Below, one piece after another: positions 61,997 through 64,000 of a stretch of 64,000 bases of DNA. Under the pieces are notes generated by a model. It did not search any database and was not told the DNA's origin. It was given only the letters and a program-made list of their open reading frames with translations. The DNA is taken from NCBI RefSeq assembly GCF_900166585.1, contig NZ_FVZC01000007.1, forward strand, positions 1-64,000, given 5' to 3'. This stretch comes from Mesobacillus jeotgali. Lineage in GTDB: Bacteria > Bacillota > Bacilli > Bacillales > Cytobacillaceae. Each line of letters starts with the position of its first letter. Positions within the stretch are counted from its first letter, which is position 1. A program made the position numbers and the translations under genes.

Positions 61997-63372
61997 CCCG
62001 TTTTATGGTCATAAAATTCAGAGTAGTAAATTTCGAAGTCAACATAACCATTATGTACTACCACTTCTTTTATGAAGGTTCTTATAAGTAAATCTTGATA
62101 TTGGCTAACCTCTAATTCTAACTTTTCAGCTATTAGTTGAACCAAAAACTTTGCTTCTGATATACGCTTCTTAATTATTGCCTCTTTCTCAGCCAGCCCA
62201 TGATATTCATTTTGTAATGTGTTCAAAGAATCTAAGTAGTCATTAACTTTCTTTTCATCTTTAGCGAAATTCACTTCTGTGAACAACTCCAACTGTAATT
62301 GTTCAAATCTTGCTTGAAGGTTTTCTTTTTCAACTTTAAGATTGGCATGACTTTTCAGTAAAAGTGCTAATGCCTTTTTCTCAAGTTGATCGAGGTTGGT
62401 CCTTTTAAATGCATCATTAACAACATCCATTATTAATGAGTTCAGATCTTCTATTGAGATAACTATTTTCTTATGCTTCTTGCACTTTAAATTATTGTCT
62501 AAAGTATTGCTCTTTGATAAGGGTTGTTGGCAAATATGGCACTTGGGAGTAAACAAAGGCATATCACTGCCTCTTAAGGTATTAAGATTTAAGTTTGGAA
62601 CTAACTTTTGCAAGTGCTCATGTACATCTTTAAAAATACCAAGAGAAACTATTGGAGGAACATAATCCAAGCGTTCGTACTCTCCGCGAACTCGAACATA
62701 TCCCGCATAGAATGGTCTAACTAATATGTTAAACACATCGGAGTCTTTTCTCCCTATTAGTTTTTTGTACTTCAACAATAGCTCAATAAACTCTCTGCCG
62801 TTTTTTGCTGATAAGCAGTCGTTATATAAATTTTGAATAACATCTTTATATTTTTGATTAATAGTGTAGGTTTTCTTACTACCGCTCTTTTCCACTATAT
62901 ATCCAAAAATACTGTGAGGAGCTTTTTCAAAAGCATCTCTTGTTCGATTAGTGATACTCATTCCTTCAATCTGGCTCATCATTCCAAATAAGCCTTCAGA
63001 ATGTATGCCACTTTCTATATCATGATTAAAAGGAAGGTGACCGGTTGCAGTGAAGATAACTTTCACTTTATGAGTATAAATTAATAAGATGATTTCTAAA
63101 TACTCATAGAATTCTCTTGCTAAACGATCGCGTTGATAAACTATTATGGTATCCACTAGATCATTTCGAATTAGATTTAGTAATTCTTGTAGAGCAGGAC
63201 GTTCTTCTATTTTATTTTTCATCGCTGAAACACCATCATCACTTAAGATAAGGATTTCATCCGGATGATATTTCTTTCGATAAGGTTTTGCTGCTTCAAG
63301 TTGCATGTCTAAACTCTGTTGATCGGAACTAACCCTAGCGTATACGACTACTTTCTTTTTAACTGTTAACAT
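61993..63372 (-). CDS. large serine recombinase (third)
   Basis: A 459-residue recombinase with Ser15 in VYARVSSDQQSLDMQLEAAK, the YQRDRLAREFYE Arg segment, and a short zinc ribbon (CHICQQPL with KCKKH near 283-303) before a coiled coil (310-420). The VIFTATGHLPFNHD stretch is shared with the fourth recombinase, so the two are related by duplication. It overlaps the fourth gene by 14 bp and the second by 4 bp, giving one translationally coupled operon. Confidence 0.9.
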   Translation of the reverse strand: MLTVKKKVVVYARVSSDQQSLDMQLEAAKPYRKKYHPDEILILSDDGVSAMKNKIEERPALQELLNLIRNDLVDTIIVYQRDRLAREFYEYLEIILLIYTHKVKVIFTATGHLPFNHDIESGIHSEGLFGMMSQIEGMSITNRTRDAFEKAPHSIFGYIVEKSGSKKTYTINQKYKDVIQNLYNDCLSAKNGREFIELLLKYKKLIGRKDSDVFNILVRPFYAGYVRVRGEYERLDYVPPIVSLGIFKDVHEHLQKLVPNLNLNTLRGSDMPLFTPKCHICQQPLSKSNTLDNNLKCKKHKKIVISIEDLNSLIMDVVNDAFKRTNLDQLEKKALALLLKSHANLKVEKENLQARFEQLQLELFTEVNFAKDEKKVNDYLDSLNTLQNEYHGLAEKEAIIKKRISEAKFLVQLIAEKLELEVSQYQDLLIRTFIKEVVVHNGYVDFEIYYSEFYDHKTG

Positions 63373-63832
63373 TATTAATCTTCTTAAGAGATTTTTTAAT
63401 CCTTATGGCAGCTTCTAACCGCTTAGAAATATACTCTTTTTCGATTTCTGCCAAAAGAGCAATTAGAACTCCTGAACTACTGTCCCTTTGTAAGTCCTGT
63501 TTAAGGGGGAAATGACCATCTGCTGTGAAAATAACATTAACTTTATGAGTTTGAACCAGTTCGAATATTCCTAGAATTTCATTTTGTTTTCTTGTTAAAC
63601 GGTCCATACTATAGACAATTAACGTATCAATTTGATCCTGGGCTATTAAATCAAGTAACTTATCAAAACTTTCTCGTTTTGAAGAACTCTGAACATTAAT
63701 ATCTTTGAAGTACAGAATATCCTCCTCAGGGATTCCCTCTAGGTGAGGTTTCGCGGCTTCAAGTTGAATATCGAAACTTGTATTAATAGAACTTATTCGT
63801 GAATAAACGGCTGTTTTCTTGTTATTCATCAT
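63359..63832 (-). CDS. catalytic-domain-only serine recombinase (fourth)
   Basis: A 157-residue protein consisting only of a resolvase domain: Ser14 in VYSRISS, SMDRLTRKQNE as the Arg segment, and a long C-terminal E helix (LIALLAEIEKEYISKRLEAA). There is no recombinase or zinc-ribbon DNA-binding part and no small-resolvase helix-turn-helix, so it probably cannot bind att DNA alone. It resembles the N terminus of the third recombinase. AGGAGG lies 5 bases before the first of two ATGs. Confidence 0.88.
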   Translation of the reverse strand: MMNNKKTAVYSRISSINTSFDIQLEAAKPHLEGIPEEDILYFKDINVQSSSKRESFDKLLDLIAQDQIDTLIVYSMDRLTRKQNEILGIFELVQTHKVNVIFTADGHFPLKQDLQRDSSSGVLIALLAEIEKEYISKRLEAAIRIKKSLKKINNVNS

Positions 63833-64000
63833 TTTGACCTCCTAAACTTTTCATCTGAATAACTTATTAACTTTGCTTCGGTTGAAGCGTCTAGATCAAG
63901 TTCTTTTAATAAGATACGCTCCACCAGTCGCTCAAGCCAAAGCTTTGACTCCTCAGGCATTTCTTGACTAAATGACACCTTTCCAATAGAAAACTTTTTC
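63829..64000 (-). CDS. partial small protein coupled to the fourth recombinase
   Basis: The C-terminal 56 residues of an ORF whose start lies beyond the window: FSIGKVSFSQEMPEESKLWL, then ERLVERILLKELDLDASTEA, ending KFRRSK. Its TGA overlaps the next ATG (ATGA). Like the 53-residue ORF at 59988 it has an LVExxxxKEL-type acidic helix just before a recombinase gene. No family recognised. Confidence 0.6.
   Translation of the reverse strand, partial: KKFSIGKVSFSQEMPEESKLWLERLVERILLKELDLDASTEAKLISYSDEKFRRSK

Larger units (their letters stand above)
58488..64000. mobile_element. left part of an integrated serine-recombinase island
   Basis: From 20 bp after rlmCD to the window end, all genes are on the minus strand, AT content rises by eye, and four serine recombinase genes occur with two small coupled ORFs. 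The 3' end of this rRNA methyltransferase gene is a known insertion point for elements using serine recombinases (streptococcal ICEs in rum/rumA; yefB-yefC after yefA in B. subtilis). The right end and cargo lie outside the window. Confidence 0.75.

Overview
The window looks like the chromosome of a Bacillaceae bacterium, a Bacillus or Mesobacillus-type Firmicute. Protein sequences and gene order follow the Bacillus subtilis yebE-yebG-purEKBCSQLFMNHD-yerABC-pcrB-pcrA-ligA-camS block and the later gatCAB, putP/opuE, dagK and rlmCD genes. Shine-Dalgarno sequences are strong, Rho-independent terminators are frequent, and one promoter fits sigma-D. Unlike B. subtilis 168, it carries a glyoxylate shunt (aceB-aceA).

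Layout. 1-300: the tail of an rRNA operon (23S end, 5S, terminator). 300-4650: Mn catalase, a frameshifted gene relic, a sigma-D type chemoreceptor, a NIPSNAP protein, YebE and YebG. 4650-18210: the purine operon behind PurBoxes and a guanine riboswitch; a terminator-like hairpin and a dispersed repeat sit between purB and purC. 18186-30000: a short membrane protein overlapping purD, then yerABC, a DUF3231 protein and pcrB-pcrA-ligA-camS. 30200-38000: a lipoprotein, DinB, P5C dehydrogenase, aceB-aceA, YueI and an orphan gene with a sequestered ribosome site. 38200-46000: gatCAB, putP, plsY and dagK. 46000-58500: NAD salvage (pncA-pncB), an orphan histidine kinase, RecQ, two oligopeptide-type ABC permeases without partners, small envelope or low-complexity proteins, and rlmCD.

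58490-64000 is the left edge of an AT-richer integrated element. It begins 20 bp after rlmCD and contains four minus-strand serine recombinase genes, tightly overlapped, with small translationally coupled ORFs upstream of two of them. A 50-bp near-perfect dyad lies between the two recombinase groups. In B. subtilis 168 the same spot (yefA-yefB-yefC-yee) also carries serine recombinases next to an acquired island, so this is probably a recurrent integration site. The cargo lies beyond the window.

The most notable non-coding finds are: two copies of a 183/184-bp non-autonomous element, each flanked by a perfect 8-bp target duplication; a dispersed intergenic repeat family with G-U tolerant stems; and four intergenic loci, each with its own unrelated short repeat. 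Everything here comes from reading the sequence and recalled family knowledge; no searches or folding programs were run, and identities are by eye.
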